A stretch of 64,000 nt of DNA, taken from Cynocephalus volans. Lineage: Eukaryota; Chordata; Mammalia; Dermoptera; Cynocephalidae. A model generated the notes under the pieces. It did not search any database, was not told the origin of the DNA, and saw nothing but the letters and a program-made list of their open reading frames with translations. The position numbers and the translations under genes were made by a program. This document shows, piece after piece, positions 21,339 through 33,590 of this stretch (positions within the stretch are counted from its first letter, which is position 1; every line of letters starts with the position of its first letter). The stretch spans positions 30,122,293 through 30,186,292 of the forward strand of contig NC_084469.1 in NCBI RefSeq assembly GCF_027409185.1, in the 5' to 3' direction.

Positions 21339-24300
21339 ATCACATTCAGCTCTTGGGGTCCTTCAATATTTCCATGTTTTATTTACTGGATACCCATTAA
21401 AGGGAAGACATTGTGCAACGGAATAGAAAAGATTAATAAGACAATGTTGCTTTAACCTCAAATACTTGCAAATATTTTCTATAAACAGTGATACAGCTTT
21501 CATTGGCTTATGAAAGAAATCTTGACCATCCCTCTTCCTCCCTAAAGAAAGAAATGTTGGGGGGTTTTCTTTAGGTGAGAGGGGCCAAATTTAATTGCCA
21601 GCTGGCAAAATTCAGACTTGGTTAATTTCCTTCTCATTGAATGGCTTTTTTTTTTGACAGCTTTTTAAAATTGAAACATAATTGATTATATATATTTGTG
21701 GGGTACAGATTTGAATATCAATACATGTGTACAATAGGTGGTGATCAAATCAGGATAATTAGTATACTCAAAATGTGATCCATCTTTGTGACTCTTAACT
21801 AATTTCTCCCTGACCTCCTCTCCTTCTTTCCCACCTCCAGTAACCACAGTTCTGTTCTTTTATTTTTTTGAAAGTTCAATGTATTATTATGATTGTTTCT
21901 TTCTTTCTCTTTCTATTTTTCTTTGTTTCTTTCTTTTTCTGCTCCCATTTATGAGTAGAGGAAATGTGGTATTTCTCTTTCCATGCCTGGTTTATTTCAC
22001 TTAACATAATCTTCTCTAAGTTCATCCATGACATGTGAATGGCAGAATTTCATTCTTTTTTATGGCAGAGAAGTATTCCATTGAGTATATGTGCCACATT
22101 TTTCTTATCTGGTCATCTGTCCATGCATATTTTGGTTGGTTCCAACTCTTAGCTTTTGTAAATAGAGCTGCAATAAACATGGGCATGCAGGGATCCCTTC
22201 GACGCAGAGATTTACATTCCTTAGTGTATATACCAATCAGTGGGATTGCTGGATTGTTTGGCAGTTCTGTCAGTAGTCGTTTATGGAAACTCCATACTGT
22301 TTTCCATAATGAGTGCACCAATTTCCTGTCTCACCAGCAGTGTAGGAAGTTCCCCTTTCTCCACATCCTCTCCAGCGTTTGTTATTCTCTGTCTTTTTGA
22401 TAATAGCCAGTCTAACTGTGGTGATATGATACTCAAAGTGATTTTGATTTGCATTTCCCTGATGCTGAGCATTTTTGTCATGTGTCTGTTGGCCCTTTGC
22501 AAGTCTTTCTTTGAAATATGTCTATTCAGCCCCTTTGCTCATTTTTAATTGGATTACTTACTTTCTTACTGTTGAGTTTGAGTTCTTTGTATATTCTAGA
22601 TATCAATCGCTTGTTGGATGCATAGTTTGCAGATATTTTCTCCCATTCCATAGGTTGTCTTTTCACTCTGTTAATTGATTCTTTTGCTTTGCAGATGCTT
22701 TCTAGTTTGACAAAATCCCATTTGTTTATTTTTTCTTTTGTTGCCTCTGCTTTTGGGGTCTTTTTCATGAAGTCTTTGTCCAGTCCTACATCATGAAGTG
22801 TTTCCCCTGTTTCTTTTTAGGAGTTTTATAGTTTCAGGTCTTATATCTTAGTATTTAATTCTTTTTGAGTTGATTTTGGTATATGGCTAGAGGTACAGTT
22901 CTGTTTTCATTTTTCTGCATATGGATGTCCAGTTTTCCTCGCTCCATTTATTGAAGAGGCAGTCTTTTCCCCAATGTATGTTTTTGTTGCCTTTGTCAAA
23001 GATCAGTTGGAAGTAAGTATGTGGTTTGATTTCTGGGTTTCCTATTCTGTTCTATTGGTCCATGTGTCTGTTTTGATGCCAGTACCATGCTGTTTTGGTT
23101 ACTATAGCTTTGTAGTGTAGTTTGGAGTCAGGGAGTGTTATGCCTTTGGCTTCATTATTTTTATTATTTTGCTCAGGATTCTTTTGGCTATTCGGGGTCT
23201 TTTGTTGTTCCATATGAATGTTAGGATTGTTCTTTCTATTTCTGTGAAGAATGTCATTGATATTGTGATGAGGATTGCATTGAACCTGTAGATCACTTTG
23301 GGTAGTATGGACATTTTCAGTGTTAATTCTTACAATCCAAGAACATGGAATGTCTTCCCATCCTTTTGTGTCCTTTTTAATTTCTTTCAGCAGTGATTTG
23401 TAGTTCTTGTTGTAGAGATCTTTCATCTCCTTGGTTAAATTTATTCCTGAATATCTTGTTTTTTGGTAACTATTTTATATGGGCTTGCGTTCTTGATTTC
23501 ATTTTCTGCTAGTTCATTATTGGAGTATAAAAACACTACAGATTTTTGCGTGTTGATTGTGTATTCTGCAACTTTACTGAAATCGATTATCAGCTCTCAG
23601 AGTTTTTTGGTTGAATCTTTAGGTTTTTCTGTATATAGGACCATGTCATCTGCAAACAGAGACAGTTTGACTTCGTTTTTCCAATATGGATACCCTTTAT
23701 TTCTTTCTCTTGCCTGATTTCTCTGGCTAGTACTTCCAATATTATGTTAAATAGGAGTGGTGAGAATGTGCATCCTTGTGTTGTTCCTGTTCTTAAGGGA
23801 AAAGCTTTAGATTTTCCCCATTAAGGATGATATTGACAGTGGGTTTGTCATATATGGCTTTTATTGTGTTGATATACTTTTGTTCTATACCTAATTTGCT
23901 AAGAATCTGTCATAAAGTGATGTTGAATTTTGTCAAATGCTTTTTGTGCATCTATTGAGATAATCATGTTTTTTTCTTGATTTTGTGGATGTTGTGTATC
24001 ACATTTATTGACTTGCATATGTTGAGCCATCCTTGCATCTCTGGGATAAATCCTACTTGATCATATGGATAATTCTTTTGATGTTTTGCTGTATTCCGAT
24101 TGCTAACTTTTTGTTGAGGATTTTTGCATCTATATTCATCAAAGATATTGGCCTGTTGTATTCTTTTTCTTGAATATTTTTCTGGTTTTGGCACCAGGAT
24201 GATACTGGCCTCAAAGAATGAGTTTGGGAGGATGGTGTATGTTTCAATTTTTTAGAATAGTTTGTAGAGGATTAGTATTAATTCCTCTTTAAAGGTTTGG

Positions 24301-26637
24301 TAGAATTCAATAGTAAAACCATGCAGTCCTGGGATTTTCTTTGTTGGGAGACTGCTGATTACTGCTTCAATCTTGTTGCTTGTTATCGATCTGTTCAGGT
24401 TTTCTGTGTCTTCTTGAGTCAGCCTTAGTAGTTTGTATGTGTCCAGAAATTTATCTATTTCCTCTACATGTTCAGATTTGTTGTTGTTTAGTTGTATACA
24501 ATAGTCTCTAATGATTCTGTTTATTTCTGTAGTATCAATTGTAATGTCTTCTCTTTCAGTTCTGATTTTTGTTATTTGTTTTTTTTCTTTTCTTTTTTCA
24601 GTGAGCCTTGTTAATGTTTTGTCTATTTTGTTTATCTTCTCAAAAAACATAATTTTCATTTAAGTGATCTTCTGTATCATTTTTTGGGTCTCTATTTCAT
24701 TTAGTCCTGCTGTGATCTTAATTGTTTCTTTCTGTCTACTGCTTTTAGAATTGGACTGTTTTTGTTTTTATAGTCCTTTTTTGGTTTAGGATTAGGTTGT
24801 TTATTTGATATCTTTCTATCCTTTTGATGTAAGTTTTCATTGCAATAAACTTCCCTTTAGTACTGCTTTTGCTGTATCCCACAGGCTTTGGCATGACATG
24901 CCTTTATTTTCATTAGTTTCAAGAAATTTTTTGATTTTCTGTTTAGTTTCTTCTTGGACTCATGGGTCATTCAGGAGCATGTTTAATTTCCATGTCTTTG
25001 TATGTTTCACTTGTTATTGATTTCTAGTTTTAATCCATGTGGTCTGAAAAGAGAGTTGAAATGTTTCAATTTTTAAAATTTGTTGAAGCTTGTTTTATGA
25101 CCTATGATGTAGTCTCTCTTGGAGAATGTTCCATGGTGATGAGAAGAACGTATATTCTGTAGTTGTTGGATGAAATGTTCTGTCGATATCTGCCAAGTCC
25201 AATTTGTCTAAAGTGTGGTTTAAGTTCTGTTTTTCTTTGTTGATTTGTTGCCTAGATGATGTGTCCAATGCTGAGAGAAGAGTGTTCAGGTCCCCAACTA
25301 TTATTGTATTGGGGTCTTCTTCTTTCTTTAGGTGTAATAGTGTTTGCTTTCTATATCTGGGTGCCGCAGTGTTGGGTGCACATATATTTATGACTGTTAT
25401 GTCTTCTTGCTGAATAGATCTCTTTAGCATTGTATAATGGCCTTCTTTGTCTCCTTTTATGGCTTTCAGTTGAAAGTCTATTTTATCTGATATAAGAATA
25501 GCTACTCCTGCTCACTTTTGGTTTCTATTTGCTTGGTATATGTTTTTCCATCCCTTCACTATTAGTCTGTGTGTGTCTTTATGAGTGAGATGTGTCTCTT
25601 GAAGACAGCATGTAGTTGGGCCTAGTTTTTTAATCCAATCAGTCACTCTGTGTCTTTTGAATGGGAAATTTAATCCATTTACATTTATGGTTGTTATTGA
25701 GAGGCATTTTCTTACCCCTGACATTTAACTGCTTTTCCTATGGCTGATTTAAATATTTTTTGTTCCCTTCTTCCCCTTTTATTGTTTCTTTGGTGTTTGT
25801 TGATTTTTAAAAGTGGTATGGTATGATTTCTTTCTATTTCTCATTTGCATATCTGCTCTACCAGTGATGTTGTTCTTTCCAGTGTATTTATGGTGGTGAT
25901 TATTTTTTGGGGGGTTCCAGGTGCAGTACTCCCTTTAGGATTTCTTGTAGAGTTGGTTGTGTGATGGTGAACTCCTGCAGCTTTTGTTTGTCTGAGAAAC
26001 ACACTATTTCCCTTTCATTTCTGAAGGGTAGCCTGACTGGGTAAAGTATTCTTGGCTGGCAGGTTTTTTTTTCTTTTAGTACTTTGGATATATCATCCCA
26101 ATCTCTTCTGGCCTGTAGAATTTCTTTTGAGAAGTCTGCTGTTAATCTCCTTAGCATTCCATTATAGGTGACTTGACACTTTTCTGGTTTTTAGGATTCT
26201 CTTTTCATCTTTGACTTTTGACAATTTGACTGCAGTGTATCAGAGAGGACCTTTGTGGGTCTAATCTGTTTGTGGACCTTTGAACTTCTTGGATCTGAAA
26301 GTCTGTATGTCTACCAATACCTGGGACATTTTCTCCTATTATTTCATTGAGTATATTTTCAATGCCTTTTTCTTTCTCCTCCCCCTCCAGAATACCCATG
26401 ATTTGAATGTTTGTGTACTTAAGGTAATCTGCTAGTTCTCTTAGATTTTCTTCATTTTTTAAAATCCTTTTTTCTTTTCTTTTTCATTTGTCTGCTTGAG
26501 TTATTTCAAAAAAACTGTCTTCAAGATCAGAAATTCTTTCTTCTGCTTGCTCTAGCCTGCTGCTTACACTCTCAATTGCAGTTTATATTTCACTGAATGG
26601 GTCTTTCAGTTTCAGGAGTTCTGCTACATTCTCTTTT

Positions 26638-26930
26638 CCCCCTCAAATTTTAGACTTCCGATTTCTATTTTTTTTTAAATAAGTACATTCTAAGATGTTG
26701 TTGGGGGTAGGGGCAACAGCAGATGGAGATGGCCCATGACTGGCTCTATTGCTGGCCTGGTTGCAGTGGGTAGGACAGGGCTGTGGCCCTTGGCACTTCA
26801 TCTCAGGACCCCAGGGGCTTTTGGCTCCAGCTCCAATCTGGTTGCAGTCAGCGGTGGGCAGCACTGAGTCCCATGGCCTGCCACTTCAAGACCCTGGGGG
26901 CTTCAGGCTCCAGCTTTGTCTCTGGCCTCT
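26638..26930 (-). mobile_element. Unnamed short poly(A) retroelement inserted in L1 ORF1
   Basis: Comparison with the L1 at 61,260-61,330 shows about 290 extra bases here. CTACATTCTCTTT at 26,623-26,635 and CTACATTCTTTTT at 26,928-26,940 flank them, which looks like a target-site duplication. On the minus strand the insert is GC-rich and ends with CCCCAACAACATCTTAGAATGTAC and a run of A. I could not assign a family. The end resembles that of the element at 37,940-38,230. Confidence 0.55.
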
Positions 26931-27199
26931 ACATTCTTTTTTATGGAATTTATCTCTTTGTAGAATTCCTCCTTCAAGTCCCGCATTGTTTTTCTCATTT
27001 CATTGTGTTGTCTGAATCTTTTTGTATCTTACTGAGTTTGTTTAAGATTGTTACTTGAAATCCCTTTCCAGACATTTCAAGCATTTCCTGCTCTGTGGGA
27101 TCTGGTACTTGAGAATTATTGTATTCCTTTGGAGGTGTCACGGTTCCTTGTTTTTTCACATTTCTAGTCTCGCTACATTGATTTCTAGTCATCCAGTTG

Positions 27200-28925
27200 A
27201 GCACTTGCTTCTTACATTACTCTGGAGTGGGCTTTGAGGAGAGAAATTTCCTCCTGCAGATTTGTTTTGTATTGACTGTTGAGTAGGGTGTTTTAGTATT
27301 TGTTCTGGGTAGACTCAGTAGTGTCGTCTCCGTGTGGGTACTTCTGCTGTATTCATTGTTAGAGTTGTGTGTGAGTGCCTCCATGGTGTAGTCACTGGGA
27401 CACTTAGTGATTTCTTGCTGAGGTTAGTTGGGATGTTGAGGATGTGGGCTAGCTCTCTAGGTCTTGGGTGAAGTGCCTGGGTTCCTTGTCACTCTTTGGC
27501 CAAGAGAGTGACCCTAGGCAGGCTTGTTGGCTCCCTGGTTTGTGTCCCATGACCTAATGGATGTACTTGGGTATAGTGGATCTCCTTAGCTTGAATGGGT
27601 GACCCAGGGCAAGGTTTCTCTTTCCTCATTCCTATTCCAAGTCTTCTCCTGGGCCCTTTCTTCCCTTGGTTGGGGAATGGGTTGGTGGTTGCTGGGAATT
27701 TTCTTCTTAGAAATTGGAATTTTCTTCTTTTAGGCTATCCTGGGTTTCTGAGCTCTCCAGGTTCTCTGCATGTGCCTCTCCTTGGGTGAAGGCAGTCATA
27801 CTCACTGCACATGGGGTATAATTCCCCCTGTGAGGTAGGTCACTGGGGTGTGCGTCTGTGGTGGCTTACCTCTTTCTGGTGGCTTCATTTCTGACCTTTC
27901 TTGTGTGTGTGTGGTGGCAGCAGCAGATCCTGCCCATGGCCAGTCTGACTAGAGCAGTGGCAATGCTAGTGGTACGTATGGGTGCTGGCGGTGGCAGTGG
28001 TGGGAGCAATGGTAGCAATGGTGTGGGTGGTAGCAGCTGAGGTTCACACACAGCTGGGCTGGCCACTCCTTTGGTGTTAGCAGGGGATCCTGCCTTCTGC
28101 CTGTCTGGCTGATGTGGTGGTGTGGATGAGGGTCCCATGCCCAGCTGATCTGGTGGTGTGATGGCTTGGGTGGGGGTCCCACGTGTGGCTGGTTTGGTTG
28201 GTGTTGCAGCTTGGATGGCTGCTGGTGATGGCTGTTGCACTGCAGGCAGATGTGGTAGGGGTCCTGCACATAGCCAGGATGGCTAATGAGGCTGCTTGGG
28301 TCCCATGCACAGCTGGTATGGCTAGTGTGGTGGCGTGTATGGCCACTGGCGAAGGCTGCCACACTGCATCAGTAAAGGGTCCCATGACTAGCCAGGGTGG
28401 CTACTGCTTCAGCATTCTCAGGGGGTCCCATACCTAGCCAGTCTGACTGGTGCGATGCCTATGGCAGCAGCACCTGCACTGCATGCAACTATGACAAGGG
28501 GTCTTGCACATAGCTGGACTGGCTGTTGAAGTGACTTGGGTGAGGGTTTGGCTGGTGAGATGGCGTAGACAGCTGCTGGCAATGGCCACTGCATTGCAGG
28601 TGGCTGTGGCAGAGGTCCTGCACATGGCCAGGATGACTAGTGCAGCAGTGTGGGCAGGGATCTTGCATGTGGTTGGTTTGGTTGGAGTTGCAGTGCTGGT
28701 GTGGATAGCTATCAGCATTAGCAGCAGCTGGAGCTATGCTGCAAGCGGCAGCAGCCATGTGGGGTGGGGCAAAACTCACAGTGAGAAGGTGGGTGATGGG
28801 TCCTGGGTTCTGACAATGTCACCAGTGAGTGCAGCACTGGTAGTGGTGGGCCTGTTCTGATCTTCTTCTGCGGGAGAAATACATCCTAGGTTTCTCTAGC
28901 CTACCATCTTCCCACAATCCCTATT
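27200..28925 (-). promoter_or_regulatory. L1 5' UTR with imperfect short repeats
   Basis: This GC-rich stretch lies 5' of ORF1. Between 27,900 and 28,780 it repeats a loose motif with 'ggtcc(c/t)(a/g)ca(c/t)', 'agc(c/t)(a/g)g(g/t)(a/c)tggct' and 'ctgctggcaatgg'-like steps at irregular spacing of tens of bases. The right edge reads, on the minus strand, GGATTGTGGGAAGATGGTAG, like an L1 start. Open frames across it arise from GC bias. Confidence 0.65.
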
Positions 28926-28929
28926 TCAA

Positions 28930-30275
28930 ATGACTTTTTAAAAAAATACATTTTTTGAATTGAAACAATTGTTTATACATATTTATAGGGTACAGAGTTG
29001 ACTTTCAGTATTTGTGTACAGTATGTGATGATCAAATCAATATAAGTAGCATGTTCATCATTGCAAATCATAATTATTCTTTGTGTCCCTTATCTAATTA
29101 CTCCCTAATCCCCTTCTCCCTCCCCCTTTCCCACCTGTAGTAACTGTAGATCTGTTCTCTCCTTCTGAAAGTTCAATGTTTTATTGTGCTCTTTCTTTCT
29201 TTCTTAGCTTCCACTTATGAGTGAGGACATGTGTTATTTCTCTTTCTGTGCCTGGTTTATTTCACTCAACATAATTTTCTGTAAGCTCATCCATGTTTCT
29301 GCAAGTGGCAGAATTTCATTCTTTTTTATGGCTGAGTAGTATTCCATTGTGTAGATACACCAATATCCACTCATCCGATGATGGACATTTGGGCTGGTTC
29401 CAACTCTTGGCTATTGTAAAGAGTGCTGCAATGAACATTGGGGAACAGGTATACCTTCGACTTGATGATTTCCATTCCTCTGGGTATATTCCCAGTAGTG
29501 GGGGGATAGCTGGGTCATATGGTAGATCTATCTGCAATTGTTTGAGGAACCTCCATACCATTTTCCATAGAGGCTGCACCATTTTGCAGTCCCACCAACA
29601 ATGTATGTGAGTTCCTTTTCCTCCACAACCTCGCCAGCATTTATCGTTCAGAGTCTTTTGGATTTTAGCCATCCTAACTGGGGTGAAATGGTATCTCAGT
29701 GCAGTTTTGATTTGCATTTACCAAATGCTGAGTGATGTTGAGCATTTTTTCATGTGTCTGTTGGCCATTTGTATATCTTCCTTTGAGAAATGCCTATTTA
29801 ACTCTTTTGCCCATTTTTAAAATGGGTTACTTGTTTTCTTTGTTGTAAAGTTGTTTGAGTTCCTTGTATATTCTGGATATCAATCCTTTGTCAGATGTAT
29901 ATTTTGCAAATATTTTCTCCCACTCTGTTGATTGTCTTTTAACTCTGTTAATTGTTTTTTTTTTGCTGTGCAGAAGCTTTTTAGTTTGATATAATCCCAT
30001 TTGTTTATTTTTCCTTTGGTTGCCCATGTTTTTGGGGTCATATTCATGAAGTCTGTGCTTAGTCCTACTTTCTGAAGTGTTTCTCCTGTTTTCTTTAAGA
30101 AGTTTTATTGTTTCAGGGTGTGTATTTAATTCTTTCATCCATTTTGAGTTGATTTTAGTATATGGTGAGAGGTATGGGTCTAGCTTCATTCCCCTGCATA
30201 TGGATATCCAGTCATCCCAGCACCATTTGCTGAAGAGGCAGTCTCTTCCCCAGTGTACAGGGTTGGATTTCTCCT
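28930..30275 (-). mobile_element. L1 3' end and ORF2 C-terminus
   Basis: The 3' UTR begins at about 28,945. A fragment at 29,316-29,717 contains [20 protein letters not shown] and the cysteine/histidine stretch of the ORF2 C-terminus. A second fragment at 29,827-30,294 continues upstream. The element ends at about 30,275, where block-beta sequence resumes. Confidence 0.92.
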
Positions 30276-31060
30276 GACAAAACACCAACACCACAAAATT
30301 TTGAAGAATTATCAGACTTTTAAGGCAAAAATTTTATAAGTCAACATTCTATGCATAGATTATTTCTTTTGTACGTATATTTACAAAATTAAATGAAAAT
30401 ACTGAAAATATTTTTTAAAATAACATTTTCTCAGCACAAATTTGAATATTGTGAATAATGCGCATTTTTCATCTCTGAATAATTTAACACAGACCATGAA
30501 TTTGAAGGCTGAGAAGGAATGCAGGAAAAACACTTTCTAATTCTTAATTCCTAATTCAATCTCTAAAGGGGTCTGAAGTTATTGTTTTGTTCTTGATGTT
30601 ATAAGTAGAGAAATGAAGGTTTAACTATGTTACTTCTACTAGTGAACTAGATAGCCACTAATACATTTTTAAAAGAGCAGAAGTCAATGTTTCAAATCAA
30701 ATAAACTGAGGTCTACATGATGATACAGAAAGAGATACAGACCCTTATATTTTTAGTTAAAAGAAGTCTACTGGAGTCAGATGTCTATTTTACCTGTAAG
30801 CAGACAGGGGAAATGAGTTAAATTCCAAGGTTTTAAAACTATCAGAGAAAGCATGTGCTACTTGTAGTCCCATAAATCAAAAGTGCAAATTCAAATCTTA
30901 TTCAGTCAATTCACTAATCAATAATTGAGGCCATCAGTTTAACATGCCCAAGAGGCCTGTATGAGATGAAAGATTACATTTCATGGGCTATAAAAATAAT
31001 CTTTGAAATTCAAGTACCTTCAGAAAACTTCTTTTCAATGACATTTTTATGTTTAACTGA
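30275..31060. other. Tail of OR block beta, no gene seen
   Basis: This AT-rich non-coding sequence is collinear with 52,741-53,465. Shared landmarks are 'tctgaataatttaaca' and 'gaaggaatgcaggaaaaaca'. Confidence 0.75.
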
Positions 31061-32480
31061 CAACAGAACAGGATGCTTTGAGTTGAATATTTTCACACAA
31101 GTCTTTATACTAGGCAAGAGAGTATGATAAGTATTTTGTGCATTTTCTCAGCTCAACATCTTATCACAGAAGGTCAAATGAACCATATCTATAAAACTGA
31201 TTTATGGTTTATCATTCTGTCTGCCCTCCACAGCTACAAAGAGCAGCTATCCTTTGCTTTTATTTCCAGTATTCCCTTTGTTAATATGGAGGCCCTGCAT
31301 CTTTGGAACTAAACAAGGAATTGTGTCAGATAGCACTGGGTGGTGAGCTGGACAGCTTCCCTCCACTTCTCCAGATCTATCCTCCTCTCCTTTTCACCAG
31401 GCCCTGCACTCTGGGAAGTTGATCATTATGGACTCAACAATGGGCTGCTTTGTCCTCTGCCTTCTGGTGTGTTTAGTCAGTGGAGAGCTGCAGCAGAGAG
31501 TGGAGGGAGGAAAAAGAAGAAGTGGGAGAATTTATTCCTAAACTACTAACTTGTGGCCATTGCATCCTTAAGTAAAAGTCACAGCTTGTGCATGGCAGCT
31601 GGTTTTGCACATCTCTCCCTTTCTCTCTCTCCCTTTCTTCTTTGATAACTGCCCACTCCCCTTGCCCCATCAGGCCTGGGGTACTAGGCCTTCCAGTTCC
31701 TAGCCTTAGGGTTTTGCACTATCCCCAGTGGTTTTCCTACCCCTTGCTCAAACCTTTGTGAACAGTGCTCTTATTAAAGCTTACTCACCTTATCTATTTT
31801 GAGTGTGCTATTTCCTGTTGGGAATCCTGGTAAATCTAGGAGTGGACCCAGGAATCAAACCCAAAATGAGATTATGGTATTGGGTTGTTTTAAAATTTGT
31901 ATATGGGAAGAATAACCTCCTTCCAGTGATAATGGCTCAGAAGTGATGCACGACACACATAATAATATTATTCAAAGGATCATCAGAGGTGATTCAGGAT
32001 AAAGTGCAAGAGGTGGGACAGTGTTGGGAGATACAGTGGCCGTGTCATCTAGTAGTTGTGAAGACAATAGTGATACGAAGCTTATAGTATCAACTGGATT
32101 TTCTTGACGTCCTGTGAACTGATGTAAGGAAAAGGAGGAATTGAAAGCTTTAAGTAGCCAACTAAGAACACACTTGGAAAATCAGGAATCCTCCAGGGCA
32201 CTTTGAGAGGATCATTCATTCCTTCATAGAGCAGAAAAGGCTGAAAGCAAGTCCGAGGACTGATGGTGAGTATTTAGAGTTAGGCCCTCATTTTAGTGAG
32301 CAATCCTTACTGGTCTCCTGCTTAAGTAAGGGCAGTGGTAGGGAAGAAGTGGGATTCATTAGGAGTAGGAGATTTGGGCACCATTCCATGCTGAGAACTT
32401 TGTAACCACTGTTCCTCTACCTTCCATTTTTCTGGAACTGCCATTTGCCTTAGGGAGCCCCAACCTCACTGTTGGAGGGT
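31060..32480. other. Spacer with an old unnamed interspersed repeat
   Basis: The portion at about 31,370-31,850 ends with 'gtgctcttattaaagcttac' and 'tttgagtgtgctatttcctg', which has the look of an old retroelement 3' or LTR end that I cannot name securely. The rest shows no gene. Confidence 0.4.
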
Positions 32481-32486
32481 GCCTTG

Positions 32487-32880
32487 GGTTGAATGTCCCC
32501 CCAAAACTTAATCCCCATTGTGATTGTTGAGGGTGGGAGATCCTATTATGGTAAGTGAAAGGTGGGGCCTTGAAGAGCTGATTAGATTATAGGGCCATGA
32601 CCTAGTGAATGGATTAAAAATGGTGGTCAGGGGCGTGGTTTTGAGGGCTTTAAAAGGAGAGTACACAAGGAATAATCTGCTCTCTCTGCTTCCACCATTT
32701 TCTGCCATGTGAGACCCCTGGGTCACTGTCACCACCACCAAGACCCTCATCAGATGTGCTCCCTGGACTTTGGATTTCCTAACTTCTGAAACTGTAAGCC
32801 ATAAATTTCATCTTCTTTATAAATCACGCAGTTCTAGGTATTTTGTTATAAGCAACAGAAATGGGCTAATACAGAGGGAA
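32487..32880 (+). mobile_element. MaLR-type solo LTR-like repeat
   Basis: Landmarks run from 'gaatgtccccccaaaactta' through 'ggtggggcc', 'ttctgccatgtgagac' and 'tttataaatcacgcagttct' to 'aatgggctaatacag'. These match MST/THE1-style LTRs of the ERVL-MaLR group. A second copy lies at 46,706-47,108 in opposite orientation. No internal viral genes are present. Confidence 0.7.
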
Positions 32881-33590
32881 TCAGTATTCCTTGACGAAAA
32901 GTCTTCCAATACAGCACCTATGTCAAGTGCTCACAAGTTGATGGTGATTCTTCCCTCCTGTCTCAAACCTACCACCCCTCATGGCCTCTGGGCCTTTGAG
33001 TTAGTTTTCAACAAGCCCAGATGGGGAGGTACAGGGCCTGCTCCTTGAGGACATACCTTCTGTACCAAAAAGCTAAAGGTGTTTTCAATTTACACCAGCA
33101 GGAACGTGTGTCTAAGTGAATTCTAAGGGCATAAGGCCAAGGAGAATGAAATATAAGGCTGTCAATGCAAATTTATTTACATGGGTGCACCCACCCAGAA
33201 TTAGGAATTAATGGTGTGAGCCCAAGCACCTGAGAGAGCAGAAACAGTCTGCTAGGCTGGCTAATTGAGGCCTGCACTCCTGGTGGCCTGCAGTGGACGA
33301 GTTCAGACTGCTAGAGCTCCTCTTGCATTCTGTAGCAGAAGGAGAGTAAAAGGAAATGGAAATATTAGAATTAACTTATGTGCCTTTTCTCCCATTCTTC
33401 TTACACAGATGCCCTAGAAGGGCCCATAGAAGCTCTCCTCAGATAAGACATTAAGGAAGACATCGGTGTGGGGGTCACCATCCTCTTTACCACCCTCAGT
33501 AGGTCAGAGTTGACAGTGGGTTGTTTTGTAACTAACATAATAAGAGCTCATAAGAAACAGAATTTGGTGACTGGCTTGTTTTTCTTTCTT
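32880..33590. other. Intergenic spacer, nothing recognised
   Basis: I see no gene, motif or repeat that I can name. The short open frames have no family resemblance. Confidence 0.5.

Larger units (their letters stand above)
18642..22710. repeat. Young segmental duplication, right arm (within block beta)
   Basis: This is the partner of 1-4,070 and shares the same MIRs, Tigger MITE and L1 3' end. Differences are scattered substitutions and small indels, for example a 10-bp absence near 22,467. The high identity ends within the L1 near 22,700. Confidence 0.93.
21640..28925 (-). mobile_element. Near full-length dead L1
   Basis: On the minus strand the element runs from a 5' UTR (28,925 to about 27,200) through ORF1 (about 27,200-25,900) and ORF2 (about 25,720-22,000) to a 3' UTR ending in an A-rich tail at about 21,650. 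Recognisable parts are the ORF1p N-terminus (26,995-27,204), ORF1p RNA-binding fragments (25,900-26,399), the endonuclease start with TTINVNGLNFPFKRHRVTDW (25,512-25,724), RT fragments (24,252-24,659) and the C-terminal zinc-knuckle region (22,022-22,321). Many frameshifts and stops make it inactive. A 290-bp insertion interrupts ORF1. Confidence 0.92.
10770..31060. repeat. Old OR-block duplication, copy beta
   Basis: This block is collinear with 41,070-53,465: MIR-like flank, OR gene, upstream non-coding DNA, MIRs and a common tail. Paired landmarks include 18,371 with 49,451, 20,664 with 51,566, and 30,440-30,600 with 52,865-53,020. Identity is roughly 80-85% by eye outside the OR. L1 material at 21,640-30,275 interrupts it. 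Confidence 0.88.

Noticed and set aside
27858-28860. Overlapping open frames of 60-137 codons on both strands, some His/Thr-rich or Gly/Val-rich.
   Set aside because: They lie in the GC-rich repetitive 5' UTR of a dead L1 and occur in several frames at once, as expected from composition rather than coding.
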